Shown here piece by piece: positions 49,811 through 59,425 of a DNA stretch of 64,000 nucleotides. Position 1 is the first letter of the stretch. Each line of letters starts with the position of its first letter. The position numbers were made by a program, and so were the translations under genes. Origin of the DNA: Diaminobutyricibacter sp049994905 (GTDB lineage Bacteria > Actinomycetota > Actinomycetes > Actinomycetales > Microbacteriaceae); NCBI RefSeq assembly GCF_049994905.1, contig NZ_CP188258.1, positions 620,001-684,000 of the forward strand, written 5' to 3'. Below the pieces are notes generated by a model. It worked only from the letters and a program-made list of their open reading frames with translations. It had not been told where the DNA came from and searched no databases.

Positions 49811-50957
49811 CCCTTTCGACTGGGGACTGCTCGAGCCGGCCGGCCAGTCCGGCATGGCTGCCTCCGACGACGCTGTGCTGGAGGCGCTCGTCGACGTGGA
49901 GCGTGCCCTCGTGCTCGCCTGGGCCGACCTCGACGGCACTGATGGCGAAGCGCTTGCCGCGCTGCTCGACAGTTCCGCAGTCGACCGCGATGCCCTGCTC
50001 GCCGGAGTCCGGGCCGACGGTGTGCCGGTCGTGGCGCTGGTCGAACAGCTCAGGGTGCAGGCGGGCGAGCAGGCCGCGAACGTGCACCGTGGAGCGACCA
50101 GCCAGGACATCGTCGATTCCGCACTCATGCTCGTCTCGCGTGGAGCGCTCGGCGGGGCACGCCACCAGCTCGCCGAGGCGGGCAACGCGCTCGGCGCCCT
50201 TGCCCAGCGCGAGAGGATGACACCGTACGTCGCGCGCACGCTCAGCCAGGCAGCGGAGCCGACCACCCTCGGCGCCGCCATGGCCGCGTGGCTCGATGCC
50301 GTGTCGTCGTCGGTGGCGGCCGTCGACGCAGCAGCGTTCCCGGTCCAGCTCGGGGGAGCCGTCGGCACCGGCGAAGCGTTCGAACGTCTCTCCGGCCGGG
50401 CGGATGCGCCCTGGGCACTGCGCGCCTCCCTTGCCGAGCACCTCGGTCTGGCCGACCCCGGGCGTGCCTGGCACACCGACCGCGCGCCGGTCCTCGCCGT
50501 CGCGGCGGCGGCTGCCCAGGTGTGCGCGACGGCGGGGCGCGTGGGAAGAGACCTTGCCCTCGGGGCGCGCGACGGCACCCTCCTGCCTGACAGCGGTGGC
50601 GCGTCATCCGCAATGCCCCACAAGCGCAACCCTGTGGATGCCGTGATCCTCACCGCCAACGGCCTGCGCGCCGCGGGCCTGATCGCGACCCTTCACGCCG
50701 CAGCGCTCAGTTCCGATGCGCGGCCGGCGGGCGAATGGCACGCCGAATGGCAGGCCTGGCGCGGGCTGCTGCGCCTCGCCGCCGAAAGCGCGGCGGTGCT
50801 CGCGCATGCCGTCTCCCACCTCGTCGTGAGCGCGCCGGCCGCGACCGCATCGACCGCGCCCGCATCGGATGTGGCGGTGGCCGCGGCCGGTACCGTCGTG
50901 GATGCGGCCGTCGCCCGGTTCGTCGCGCTCACCCCCGAAACCGAGAGGCCCCAGTGA
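49797..50957 (+). CDS. pcaB: 3-carboxy-cis,cis-muconate cycloisomerase
   Basis: Forms 4-carboxymuconolactone. 386 aa, fumarase/aspartase superfamily: GATSQDIVDSALMLVSRGAL and the signature SGGASSAMPHKRNPVDA. Shorter than the about 450-aa Pseudomonas PcaB but typical of actinobacteria. Start overlaps pcaG; the stop overlaps the next GTG (GTGA). A GTG two codons into the gene is an alternative start. Confidence 0.93.
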   Translation: MAVADPFDWGLLEPAGQSGMAASDDAVLEALVDVERALVLAWADLDGTDGEALAALLDSSAVDRDALLAGVRADGVPVVALVEQLRVQAGEQAANVHRGATSQDIVDSALMLVSRGALGGARHQLAEAGNALGALAQRERMTPYVARTLSQAAEPTTLGAAMAAWLDAVSSSVAAVDAAAFPVQLGGAVGTGEAFERLSGRADAPWALRASLAEHLGLADPGRAWHTDRAPVLAVAAAAAQVCATAGRVGRDLALGARDGTLLPDSGGASSAMPHKRNPVDAVILTANGLRAAGLIATLHAAALSSDARPAGEWHAEWQAWRGLLRLAAESAAVLAHAVSHLVVSAPAATASTAPASDVAVAAAGTVVDAAVARFVALTPETERPQ

Positions 50958-52171
50958 CCGTTCCCACCCTCCGCGGATACCTGTCGCCGGCGGCCTCTAC
51001 CGCAGCGGCAAGTCCGCTGCTCGTCCTGCTTCCGTCGCTCGGCACGACCACAGACCTCTGGGATGGCGTGGTCGCCAGGCTGACGGCCACGTCGGAGGCG
51101 CCGCGCATCCTCCGGGTCGACCTGCCCGGGCACGGCGCATCGCCTGTCACCCGCGACAAGCTGACCGTCTCCGACCTGGCCGCCGGTGTGCTGAGCCTCG
51201 TCGACGAACTCGGTGGGGGAGCGTTCCACGTCGCCGGCGACTCCCTCGGTGGCGCGGTCGCGCTCGAACTCGCGATCGCAACGCCAGAGCGCGTGCTCAG
51301 CCTCGCCATGTTCTGCTCGGGCGCGAGGATCGGCAGCCCTGAGTCGTGGGCTCAGCGCGCCGCGCAGGTCCGGGCATCCGGCACCTCCTCGGTCGTCGCG
51401 GGAAGCGCCGAACGCTGGTTCGCACCCGGCTATCTGGACGCGCATCCCGACGGACCCGGCCCGCGGGCGCTCAGCACTCTGATGGAGATCGACGACGAGT
51501 CCTACGCTCGGTGCTGCGAAGCGCTCGGCGCGTTCGACCGCTCGCAAGCCCTGGCCCAGGTGCACGCTCCGGCGCTCATCGTCGCAGGGGGCCACGACCC
51601 CGTGTGCACGCCGGCGTCGATGCACGAACTGGCCGCATCGCTGCCCGGCGCCCGGTTCGTGGAGCTGCCCGATGCAGGCCATCTCGCTCCGCTGGAAGAC
51701 CCGGATGCGACTGCCGCACTGCTCGCGGACCACTTGCGAACGCCGAGTGCATCGGAGCGCGGAATGGCCGTGCGCCGCGCTGTGCTGGGCGACGAACACG
51801 TGGACCGCGCGACCGCTGCGATCACCCCGGAGACCGCAGACTTCCAGGACTTCATCACCCGGTACGCCTGGGCCGAGGTCTGGGCCCGCCCGCAGCTCAC
51901 CAGGGCCGAGCGCTCCATCGCGACACTCGCCAGCCTGGTGACCGGAGGCCACGAGGCCGAACTGCGGATGCACGTGCGCGCGGCGCTCCGCAACGGGCTG
52001 ACGCGCACCCAGATCGCTGAAGTGATCCACCACACCGCGCTGTATGCGGGACTCCCGGCTGCGAATGCTGCTCTCGCCGTGATGCGCGAGGTGTTCGCAG
52101 AGCAGCGTGATGGGGCCAAGCCCGGATCCGAGGCCGAACGCGCAGCCCACCCCGAGGAGACCAATGGATAA
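50954..52171 (+). CDS. pcaL: Fused 3-oxoadipate enol-lactonase / 4-carboxymuconolactone decarboxylase
   Basis: 405 aa PcaD-PcaC fusion, as in Rhodococcus and Streptomyces. Residues 1-260 are an alpha/beta hydrolase: nucleophile Ser about 97 in AGDSLGGAVALE, Asp in VAGGHDPVC, His in DAGHLAPLE. From about 270 a carboxymuconolactone decarboxylase domain follows: AWAEVWARPQLTRAERSIAT and LRNGLTRTQIAEVIHHTALY. Both consecutive steps sit in one protein. GTG start in the pcaB stop; end overlaps pcaI by eight bases. Confidence 0.95.
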   Translation: MTVPTLRGYLSPAASTAAASPLLVLLPSLGTTTDLWDGVVARLTATSEAPRILRVDLPGHGASPVTRDKLTVSDLAAGVLSLVDELGGGAFHVAGDSLGGAVALELAIATPERVLSLAMFCSGARIGSPESWAQRAAQVRASGTSSVVAGSAERWFAPGYLDAHPDGPGPRALSTLMEIDDESYARCCEALGAFDRSQALAQVHAPALIVAGGHDPVCTPASMHELAASLPGARFVELPDAGHLAPLEDPDATAALLADHLRTPSASERGMAVRRAVLGDEHVDRATAAITPETADFQDFITRYAWAEVWARPQLTRAERSIATLASLVTGGHEAELRMHVRAALRNGLTRTQIAEVIHHTALYAGLPAANAALAVMREVFAEQRDGAKPGSEAERAAHPEETNG

Positions 52172-52946
52172 GACCTACGCGAGCGCCGCCGAAGCCGTCG
52201 CCGACATCCCAGCCGGAGCCTCTCTCGCTGTCGGCGGGTTCGGGCTCTCCGGCGTGCCGATCGTTCTGATCCGCGCGTTGCTCGAGCGGGGCATCGACGG
52301 GCTCGAGGTCGTCAGCAACAACTGCGGCGTCGACGGCTGGGGGCTCGGCGAACTGCTGGCGGCCGGGCGCATCCGTCGGGTGATCGCCAGCTACATCGGC
52401 GAGAACAAGGAATTCGCGAGACAGTACCTCGGCGGCGAAGTGGAGGTCGAGCTCACGCCGCAGGGAACTCTCGCCGAGCGGTTGCGGGCGGGCGGCGTCG
52501 GCATCCCCGCGTTCTACACCGCGACCGGGGCCGGCACGGCCGTCTCCGACGGGGGGATGCCCATCCGCTACGCCGCGGACGGCTCGGTGGCAGAGCAGAG
52601 CGGGCCGAAAGAACTGAGGCCGTTCGACGTGTTCGGGCGCGCCCGCGAATACGTGCTGGAGACGGCCATCAGTACCGACTTCGGACTCGTCCGGGCTGCC
52701 GTGGGCGATCGCCACGGCAACCTCCGCTTCGAGAAGTCGGCCCGCAACTTCAACCCGCTGGCCGGGATGGCCGGACGCGTCACGATCGCCGAGGTCGACC
52801 GTCTCGTGGAGCCCGGCGAAATCGACCCGGACGACATTCATCTCCCCGGCATCTACGTGGACCGGGTCGTCGTGCTGACAGCCCAGCAGTCCTCCGACCT
52901 GCCCATTGAAAAGGTCACGGTCCGGCCGCGACCGGAGGGACACTGA
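52164..52946 (+). CDS. pcaI: 3-oxoadipate CoA-transferase subunit A
   Basis: Activates 3-oxoadipate with succinyl-CoA. 260 aa, CoA transferase family I alpha: SLAVGGFGLSGVPIVLIRAL, VVSNNCGVDGWGLGELL, ATGAGTAVSDGGMP, and GNLRFEKSARNFNP. ATG behind GAGGAGA inside the pcaL end. Paired with pcaJ one base after. Confidence 0.94.
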   Translation: MDKTYASAAEAVADIPAGASLAVGGFGLSGVPIVLIRALLERGIDGLEVVSNNCGVDGWGLGELLAAGRIRRVIASYIGENKEFARQYLGGEVEVELTPQGTLAERLRAGGVGIPAFYTATGAGTAVSDGGMPIRYAADGSVAEQSGPKELRPFDVFGRAREYVLETAISTDFGLVRAAVGDRHGNLRFEKSARNFNPLAGMAGRVTIAEVDRLVEPGEIDPDDIHLPGIYVDRVVVLTAQQSSDLPIEKVTVRPRPEGH

Positions 52947-52947
52947 C

Positions 52948-53601
52948 ATGGCGCGCACTCGCGACGAGATGGCCGCACGTGCTGCCCTCGAACTGACCGA
53001 CGGCGACTACGTGAACCTCGGCATCGGGCTGCCGACGCTCATCCCCAACCACCTCCCCGAGGGTGTGCACGTCGTGCTGCACTCCGAGAACGGCATCCTC
53101 GGTGTCGGTCCCTACCCGTGGGAAGGCGAAGAAGACCCGAAGCTCATCAACGCGGGCAAAGAGACGGTGACCGTGCTGCCGGGCGCGAGCTACTTCGACT
53201 CGGCGGCGAGCTTCGGAATGATCCGAGGCGGCCGTATCGCGACCGCTGTGCTCGGTGCGATGCAGGTCTCCGCCGCCGGCGACATCGCGAACTGGGCCGT
53301 CCCCGGAAAGATGGTCAAAGGGATGGGCGGCGCCATGGACCTGGTCAACGGCGCCGAGCGCGTGATCGTGGTGATGGAACACGTCGCCAGGGACGGGTCG
53401 GCGAAGCTCGTCGAACACTGCACACTTCCGCTGACCGGGCGCGCGTGCGTCGATCGCATCATCACCGATCTCGCCGTCATCGACGTCACCGACGACGGGC
53501 TCGTACTGCGGGAGCTCGCTCCCGGGGTGACGGTCGAGGAGGTCGTCGCCGCGACAGGCGCGCAACTGACCATCGCCCTCGGGGAGTCCGCGGATGCCTG
53601 A
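52948..53601 (+). CDS. pcaJ: 3-oxoadipate CoA-transferase subunit B
   Basis: 217 aa, family I beta subunit. The catalytic Glu lies in LHSENGILGVGPYPWEGEED; YVNLGIGLPTLIPNHLPEGV, GGRIATAVLGAMQVSAAGDI and PGKMVKGMGGAMDLVNGAER are standard. ATG with GGAGGGAC upstream. Overlaps pcaF by eight bases. Confidence 0.95.
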   Translation: MARTRDEMAARAALELTDGDYVNLGIGLPTLIPNHLPEGVHVVLHSENGILGVGPYPWEGEEDPKLINAGKETVTVLPGASYFDSAASFGMIRGGRIATAVLGAMQVSAAGDIANWAVPGKMVKGMGGAMDLVNGAERVIVVMEHVARDGSAKLVEHCTLPLTGRACVDRIITDLAVIDVTDDGLVLRELAPGVTVEEVVAATGAQLTIALGESADA

Positions 53602-54808
53602 GCTGCGCGATGTCGTCATCTGTTCGCCTCTGCGAACACCCGTCGGCCGCATGGGCGGTGTTCTCGCACCGCTGAGCGCACTCCAGCTTGCCGAGACCGT
53701 GCTGCGCGCTCTCGTCGAGCGCACCGGAATCGACCCGGCCGCGGTGGATGGCGTCATCGGCTCGCAGGGATACCCGACGATGGAGGCGCCGGCGTTCGGC
53801 CGCGTCGCTGCGCTCAACGCAGGCTTCCCGGTGACGACCACCGGCTACCAGCTCGACCGGCGCTGCGGCTCGGGCCTGCAGGCCGTCGTGAACGCCGCCA
53901 TGGAAGTGCAGACCGGCGTGAGCGATGTCGTCGTCGCGCTGGGTGCCGAGTCCATGTCGAACGCGCCGCTCTACACCGAGCAGGGTCGTCGTGGCCTGCC
54001 GCCGGGTGGGCTGTTTCTGCACGACGCACTCGCCCGGGGCCGGGAGACCGTCGGCGGCCGCGACTATCCGACCCCGGAAGGCAACGTCGGCACCGCCGAA
54101 GAGCTGCGCCGCCGGTACGGGATCACACGCGAAGCCCAGGACGCACTCTCGCTCCGCTCGCACCAGCGGGCCGTCGCCGCCCAGGAATCAGGCGCGTTCG
54201 ACGCCGAGTTGGTGCCCGTGGAGGTGCCGGCGCGCCGCGGAGCCGTCGTCGTCGACCGTGACGAGCATCCGAGGGCCGACACCTCCCTCGAAGCCCTCGC
54301 CGGGCTGCGGCCAGTGCTGCAGCGGGCCGACCCCGACGCGACGGTGACTGCGGGCAACTCGAGCGGGCAGAACGATGCGGCCGCCGCGTGTATCGTGACC
54401 ACCCCGGCACGGGCTGCGGCGCTCGGCCTCACCCCGGGCATCCGGCTGCGGTCCTGGGCTGTGGCCGGCGTGGACCCGCGCGTCTTCGGCATCGCACCGG
54501 TGCCCGCGGCCCATCGCGCGCTCGAACGGGCCGGCCTCGGCTGGTCCGACGTCGACCTGCTCGAACTCAACGAGGCGTTCGCCGTGCAGGTGCTCGCCTG
54601 CCTCGCCGACTGGAACATCGACGCGGAAGACCCGCGACTCAACCCGCGCGGCAGCGGCATCTCGATCGGGCATCCGATTGGTGCGACCGGTCTGCGCATG
54701 CTGGCGACACTCGCGAACGAGCTCCCTGCCCTCGACGGAACGCTCGCCGTCGAGACGATGTGCATCGGCGGTGGCCAGGCGCTCGCCGCGGTGTTCGAGC
54801 GCGTCTGA
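53594..54808 (+). CDS. pcaF: Beta-ketoadipyl-CoA thiolase (acetyl-CoA acetyltransferase family)
   Basis: 404 aa thiolase; splits 3-oxoadipyl-CoA into succinyl-CoA and acetyl-CoA. Cys nucleophile in DRRCGSGLQAV (position of the usual CASG), ELNEAFAVQVLACLADW, GHPIGATGLRMLATL and the final METMCIGGGQALAAVFE loop with the second Cys. Last gene of the operon; its end faces the convergent SDR. Confidence 0.92.
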   Translation: MPELRDVVICSPLRTPVGRMGGVLAPLSALQLAETVLRALVERTGIDPAAVDGVIGSQGYPTMEAPAFGRVAALNAGFPVTTTGYQLDRRCGSGLQAVVNAAMEVQTGVSDVVVALGAESMSNAPLYTEQGRRGLPPGGLFLHDALARGRETVGGRDYPTPEGNVGTAEELRRRYGITREAQDALSLRSHQRAVAAQESGAFDAELVPVEVPARRGAVVVDRDEHPRADTSLEALAGLRPVLQRADPDATVTAGNSSGQNDAAAACIVTTPARAAALGLTPGIRLRSWAVAGVDPRVFGIAPVPAAHRALERAGLGWSDVDLLELNEAFAVQVLACLADWNIDAEDPRLNPRGSGISIGHPIGATGLRMLATLANELPALDGTLAVETMCIGGGQALAAVFERV

Positions 54809-54836
54809 GCTCGCCGCGAGAGGCGCCGACCCGAGG

Positions 54837-55595
54837 CTACGCGGCGGTGATGCCGCCGTCGATCACGAGTTCAGATCCCGTGATGAACGACGCCGCGTCG
54901 CTCGCCAGGTACAGCGCTGCCGCGGCGACCTCGCTGGGCGTGCCGAGACGCCCGAGCGGCTGCCGCGCGACGAGCTCCGCGCGGTGCGCGACCGGATCGC
55001 CGGCCTCATCCAGCAGGCGGCCCACCCAGGGTGAGTCGACCGTGCCGGGGCAGATGCAGTTGCAGCGGATGCCCGCCTTCGCCCACTGCACAGCGATCTG
55101 TTTCGTCAGGGCGATGACAGCACCCTTGCTCGCGCAGTACGCTGCCCGGTCGGGGAGCCCGATCGACCCCGCCACCGACGCGGTGTTGACGATGACGCCG
55201 TGACCGGCTTCGAGCATCCCGGGCAGCACTGCCCTGCTCATCAGGTAGGTGCCGCGCACGTTCACGCTGAAGACGCGATCCCACTCCTCCGGCTCGCAGT
55301 CGATGAGATTCTTCGTCGAACCGATGCCCGCATTGTTGAACAGGGTGTCGACCGGGCCCTCGGCGAGCGCTGCGCGCACCGCCTCATCCACCTGGTCGGC
55401 CTGGGAGATATCGGCGCTCAGGCGCAGCACACCGTCGGGGATCCGGTCTGTCGCGAGATCGATGCCGACGACCTCTGCACCGCGCGCCAGCAGCCCGTGC
55501 ACCAGTTCGAGCCCGATGCCGGACCCCGCCCCGGTCACGATCGCACGGCGACCGCGGAAGTCGTCGACGTGGAGAGGTCGAACCTGGCTGCTCAT
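54837..55595 (-). CDS. SDR family oxidoreductase, partner of mannonate dehydratase
   Basis: 252 aa. Cofactor motif VTGAGSGIGLELVHGLLARG, FNNAGIGSTKNL, catalytic Ser in TASVAGSIG and YCASKGAVIAL; Asp after strand 2 (VVGIDLATDR) suggests NAD preference. The start overlaps the uxuA stop (ATGA), so both are co-translated; a fructuronate-to-mannonate reductase (the UxuB step) or a related sugar-acid dehydrogenase is likely. The 62-codon upstream extension is antisense noise. Confidence 0.87.
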   Translation of the reverse strand: MSSQVRPLHVDDFRGRRAIVTGAGSGIGLELVHGLLARGAEVVGIDLATDRIPDGVLRLSADISQADQVDEAVRAALAEGPVDTLFNNAGIGSTKNLIDCEPEEWDRVFSVNVRGTYLMSRAVLPGMLEAGHGVIVNTASVAGSIGLPDRAAYCASKGAVIALTKQIAVQWAKAGIRCNCICPGTVDSPWVGRLLDEAGDPVAHRAELVARQPLGRLGTPSEVAAAALYLASDAASFITGSELVIDGGITAA

Positions 55596-56659
55596 GCGTT
55601 GTTCTCCTTCGAGGCGGGGTGCCCGTATGCTGCCTGCTCCAGGCCGCGGATGTAGCCGATTGCGAACAGGCGTCCGAGTGTTTCGTATCCCGGGCGCTGG
55701 TTCGACTCTCCGGCGAGGGTCGGAACGTGATCGGGTCGCATCGGGCCCTCGAAACCGATCTCGTGGTAGGCGCGCATGCATTCGGGAAGGTCGGTCTGGC
55801 CGGCGTCGTGGAAGGTCTCCTCGAACTTCTCGACCGTGCCTTTGACATCGCGGAAGTGCACGAAAGGGATCTTCTCCGACCCGAACTCCCGGATCAGGCT
55901 CGGCAGGTCGGTCTCACCGTCGATCACTTCGCGCATGAGGGCGAAGTTGCCCTGGCAGAAGGTGATGCCACTGTTCTCCGAGGGGACGATCTCCAGCAGC
56001 CGGCGGTAGGCGGCGACCGAGCTCATGATGCGTGGAAGGTTCCGGTCCCAGGGGCGGGGCGGGTCATCCGGATGCAGTCCGAGGCGAACGCCGGACTCCT
56101 CTGCCACCGGCACGACCGCTTTCAGGAAGTATTCGAGCGCCGACCACATCTGTTCCGGGGTGACCTCGCCGGGCTGCACGAGGGGAGGCTTCTCTTCTGA
56201 CACTTTCAGCTCGAAGCCGGTGACGAGAGCGCCACCGCGGGCCGGGATGGCTGTGTCGGTGCGGCCCCAGCTCGACAGCGCCATCCAGTTGTAGCAGAGG
56301 GTGGGGATGCCCAGCTCACCCATCGCCTTCACCTGGGTGATGACGTTGTCGATCTCCTCGTCGCGGCCGGGGAGGCCCAGGCGCGCCTTGTCCATCGGGG
56401 CGCTGTCTTCGAAGCCGACGACGCTGAAGCCGTGGTCGGAGAACAGTTCGGCGTTGTGCTTAAGTGCCTTCTTTCCCCAGGGAACATCGTCGGCGTCGAT
56501 GTCGCCGAAACCCTTGGCGCCGACGGATGCGAACATCCGCTGGTCCTGCTCAGCACCGTTGAGGAGCCCGACGATCGTGTCGACCCCGCACTGCTTGATG
56601 AGTTTCCAGGATGCCTCCGGCCGCGGCGGCAGCATCTCGCTCAGTTTTATCGTGGACAT
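55592..56659 (-). CDS. uxuA: Mannonate dehydratase
   Basis: Dehydrates D-mannonate to 2-keto-3-deoxygluconate in hexuronate breakdown. 355 aa, xylose-isomerase-like TIM barrel: GVDTIVGLLNG, CYNWMALSSWGRTDTAIPAR, GLHPDDPPRP, GITFCQGNF, FVHFRDVKGT and MRPDHVPTL carry the metal-binding His/Asp/Cys residues. Overlaps the downstream SDR by four bases. Confidence 0.95.
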   Translation of the reverse strand: MSTIKLSEMLPPRPEASWKLIKQCGVDTIVGLLNGAEQDQRMFASVGAKGFGDIDADDVPWGKKALKHNAELFSDHGFSVVGFEDSAPMDKARLGLPGRDEEIDNVITQVKAMGELGIPTLCYNWMALSSWGRTDTAIPARGGALVTGFELKVSEEKPPLVQPGEVTPEQMWSALEYFLKAVVPVAEESGVRLGLHPDDPPRPWDRNLPRIMSSVAAYRRLLEIVPSENSGITFCQGNFALMREVIDGETDLPSLIREFGSEKIPFVHFRDVKGTVEKFEETFHDAGQTDLPECMRAYHEIGFEGPMRPDHVPTLAGESNQRPGYETLGRLFAIGYIRGLEQAAYGHPASKENNA

Positions 56660-56701
56660 CGGTGACCTTTCGTGGCAAGTCGTCGGTGGGCCGGCGCCGG
56701 A

Positions 56702-57505
56702 TCAGGCGTCGGGAAGCGGTGCGGCGATGCGGCAGAGCAGTCCGCCGTCGACGGTGATCTGGGCTCCGGTGACGAAGCTCGCGCGGTCGCTCGCGAGGAA
56801 CGAGACGACTTCACCGATCTCGCCCGGCTGGGCGATCCGGCCGAGCGGATGCGCGCTGCCCCAGTTCGCGAGAACCGACTCGATCCCCGCAGGGGTGCCG
56901 TCGGAGAACTCGGCCGCCGAATTCCGGAGCATCGGGGTGTCGACCGAGCCGGGCAGCACGCTGTTCACCCGCACCCCGTATGCCGCCTCATCCACCGCCA
57001 TCGCCCGGCACAGCGCATTCAGTGCGCCCTTGCTCGCGACATACGCGGCGACGAGGTTCTGGTTTGCGACACCCTGGACGGAGGAGATCACTCCGACGCT
57101 GCCGTTTCCGGTCGAGCGGATGGCGGGAAGCGCGACGTGCGCTGCCAGGTAGACGCCCTTCACGTTCACGTCGAAGACCTCATCCCAGAGAGCGGGGGTG
57201 GTGTCGACCACATCGCCATACCTCTGGATTCCGGCCGACGTGGCCAGATGGTCGAGTCGCCCGAACTCACTCAGCGCGAGAGCGACCGCGCGCTCACTCG
57301 TCGAAATGTCGTCGATCGGACCGATGGTCGCCACAGCGCGGCCGCCGACCGCCTCGATCTCTGCAACCGTCTGGTCCGCAGCATCCTGAACCAGGCCGTG
57401 CACGACGACGGACGCTCCCTGGCGGGCGAAAGCCAGGCAGATGCCCTTGCCGATGCCTTGTGAACCGCCCGTGACCAGCACGACTTTTCCGTCGTGATCT
57501 GCCAT
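56702..57505 (-). CDS. SDR family oxidoreductase (second in hexuronate cluster)
   Basis: 267 aa. VTGGSQGIGKGICLAFARQG, catalytic SSVQGVANQNLVAAYVASKG, NSVLPGSVDTPM and the closing ITVDGGLLC. The fold is of glucose-1-dehydrogenase/gluconate dehydrogenase type. Co-directional with uxuA and 42 bp upstream of it; may act on a uronate or aldonate. ATG with AGAGGAG upstream. Confidence 0.87.
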   Translation of the reverse strand: MADHDGKVVLVTGGSQGIGKGICLAFARQGASVVVHGLVQDAADQTVAEIEAVGGRAVATIGPIDDISTSERAVALALSEFGRLDHLATSAGIQRYGDVVDTTPALWDEVFDVNVKGVYLAAHVALPAIRSTGNGSVGVISSVQGVANQNLVAAYVASKGALNALCRAMAVDEAAYGVRVNSVLPGSVDTPMLRNSAAEFSDGTPAGIESVLANWGSAHPLGRIAQPGEIGEVVSFLASDRASFVTGAQITVDGGLLCRIAAPLPDA

Positions 57506-57530
57506 CTCTGCTCCTCTCGTTCGTCTCAGC

Positions 57531-58496
57531 TCAGTGTGTCGCGCCGGAGTGCAACACGCTGAGGCTCGTCGTGATCGTCGTGGTCTGTTCTGGTGCGAGG
57601 GCGAGCACGCTACGCCGGTGCGGCCCCGAGGTCTGGGTGCTGGCCGGCTCGATGGCGATGACGCGCGCGCGGCCGAACCACGGGTAGTCCTCGCTGTAGT
57701 TGAGCTCTTCCCAGAACCAGGCGAACGGCAGGTGTTCCGCATCCCACTCGACCTCGACCGCGAGCCCCGTGCGCGTGTTGGTCACCCGATACCAGGGCCG
57801 ATCGAAGTCGGAGAGCCAGCCGAAGACCAGGTGGGCGCTACCGGGCGCGCGAAGAACCCGGAGGTCGAGGGCCTCACCCTCGATGGTCGTCGCGTTCGGC
57901 CAACCGAATTCTGCGCCCGCCGCCAACGGCCCGGTCGTCTCCGGGTCGGCGGTGAAGCGCCGTGCGCCGGTTTCGATGCGGCACTCGTCGGTCAAGAGGT
58001 CCGCGCCGAAAGCCGGATGCTGCACGTAGTCGAACTCGAGCGCCTGGGTGCTGAGGTTGGTCAGGCGGTCCTGCACCCGCAGGGTGTTGCCGCTCAGTCT
58101 CACGTCCCGCTCGATACGCACCGGCAGGCTCAGGAGCGCGAGGCTCAGGATGGCGAAATGGTCACCGACCTCGGCGACCGTCCAGGCCGACATGGCCACC
58201 TCGCCGTGGAAGCCGACCGGCGCGCCGTGGACGAGCCGCGGAGCTCCGGCATTCGGCGACAGTGTCTGCCAGCCGCCGCGGTAGCCGGCGAAGAAGTTCG
58301 CGAACGAGTCGGTGCTCACGACGGGCGCGCCGGCGAGCACCTGTTCGGCGCGCTCGCGCGTCGGTGTCGACCACATCACCTCGGATCCCGAGTCGTTGTC
58401 GACGACGGAGAGCACCTCGGCGCCGCGACGCGGGTCGACGGCGACGGTGAGCTCCCTGTTCCGAAGGACGATCGCGTGAGAGGGAAGTGCGGTCAT
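57531..58496 (-). CDS. Aldose 1-epimerase-like (DUF4432) protein
   Basis: 321 aa galactose-mutarotase-like beta-sandwich. LTVAVDPRRGAEVLSVVDND start, ANFFAGYRGGWQTLSPNAGA, YVQHPAFGADLL (active-site His region), LPFAWFWEELNYSEDYPWFG and IEPASTQTSG. Probably interconverts anomers of the sugar degraded by this cluster. 25 bp after it comes the next gene of the operon. Confidence 0.82.
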   Translation of the reverse strand: MTALPSHAIVLRNRELTVAVDPRRGAEVLSVVDNDSGSEVMWSTPTRERAEQVLAGAPVVSTDSFANFFAGYRGGWQTLSPNAGAPRLVHGAPVGFHGEVAMSAWTVAEVGDHFAILSLALLSLPVRIERDVRLSGNTLRVQDRLTNLSTQALEFDYVQHPAFGADLLTDECRIETGARRFTADPETTGPLAAGAEFGWPNATTIEGEALDLRVLRAPGSAHLVFGWLSDFDRPWYRVTNTRTGLAVEVEWDAEHLPFAWFWEELNYSEDYPWFGRARVIAIEPASTQTSGPHRRSVLALAPEQTTTITTSLSVLHSGATH

Positions 58497-58511
58497 TACG
58501 TGGTTCCCGTC

Positions 58512-59390
58512 CTAGCCGGCGAACGCGGAGACGGGGACGCCGCGGGTCCCGGTGGCGAGTGCGAACACCGACCCGGCGTCCGGCTGCGCGTCCAGCTGGT
58601 CGGCGTCGAGGCCGGATGCGGCGCTCGTGATGTAGAGCGTGCCATCCGCCCCGAATGCGCACGACGACGGCTGCGCCACCGGCATCTGCACGCGGCCGGT
58701 GACCTGACCGCGGCGGTCGACGCGCAGCACCTGGCCGCCGCCCCACATGGCGATCCAGATGCCGCCGTCCTGGTCGACGGTGAGCCCGTCGGGCAGCCCG
58801 TCCGCTTCGTCGAACGTCCTCACCACCTCGAGGTCGCCGATCTCGCCGCGCTCGGCATCGAACGGAGCGGACAAGAGCTGGCGCGCCATCGAGTCGACGA
58901 GGTAGAACTCGGTGTCGTCGGCGTTCCAGCCCAGACCGTTGGGGAGGGTGAGGCCCTCGTGAACGACACGCGAGACGGTGCCTCCGTCCCAGACGCGAAG
59001 CGCTCCGCGGCCCGGTATGAACTCCATGTCGTTCATGCCGGCCCAGAGGCGGCCCCGCGAGTCGCATTTGGCGTCGTTGCTGCGCAGGTCAGGTGAGGTG
59101 AAGTCGGGGGCGACCACCGTCAGCTCACCGTCGGCAACGAATCCGTAGCCATCCGAGACGGCCACCGCGAAACCGGGCGCCTTCTGCCGGGGAACGGCGG
59201 CGCCGAGCATCGTCGCCAGAGTCGTCGACCACTGGTCGCCGGTGGCGAGGTCTGTTTCGAAGAGGTCGCCGCGGGTGATGTCCACCCACACCAGCCGTCC
59301 CGTGCGGTGGTCGAAGACCGGCCCTTCGCCGACCTCGGAGCGGGCGCGGATGACCACACGCGGTTCGTCGAATTCCTGCACTGACGTCAC
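58512..59390 (-). CDS. SMP-30/gluconolactonase family lactonase
   Basis: 292 aa six-bladed propeller. SEVGEGPVFDHRTGRLVWVD (Glu metal ligand), RSNDAKCDSRGRLWAGMND (Asn), LPNGLGWNADDTEFYLVDS and LPDGLTVDQDGGIWIAMWGG (Asp) show the calcium/zinc site of lactonases. It would open sugar lactones such as gluconolactone or a uronate-derived lactone. First gene after the GntR operator, so it heads the minus-strand operon. GTG at 59390 behind AGAGGGA. Confidence 0.87.
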   Translation of the reverse strand: MTSVQEFDEPRVVIRARSEVGEGPVFDHRTGRLVWVDITRGDLFETDLATGDQWSTTLATMLGAAVPRQKAPGFAVAVSDGYGFVADGELTVVAPDFTSPDLRSNDAKCDSRGRLWAGMNDMEFIPGRGALRVWDGGTVSRVVHEGLTLPNGLGWNADDTEFYLVDSMARQLLSAPFDAERGEIGDLEVVRTFDEADGLPDGLTVDQDGGIWIAMWGGGQVLRVDRRGQVTGRVQMPVAQPSSCAFGADGTLYITSAASGLDADQLDAQPDAGSVFALATGTRGVPVSAFAG

Positions 59391-59425
59391 TGTCGTTGTC
59401 CCTCTCGTGTTCTCGCTAGAGCATA

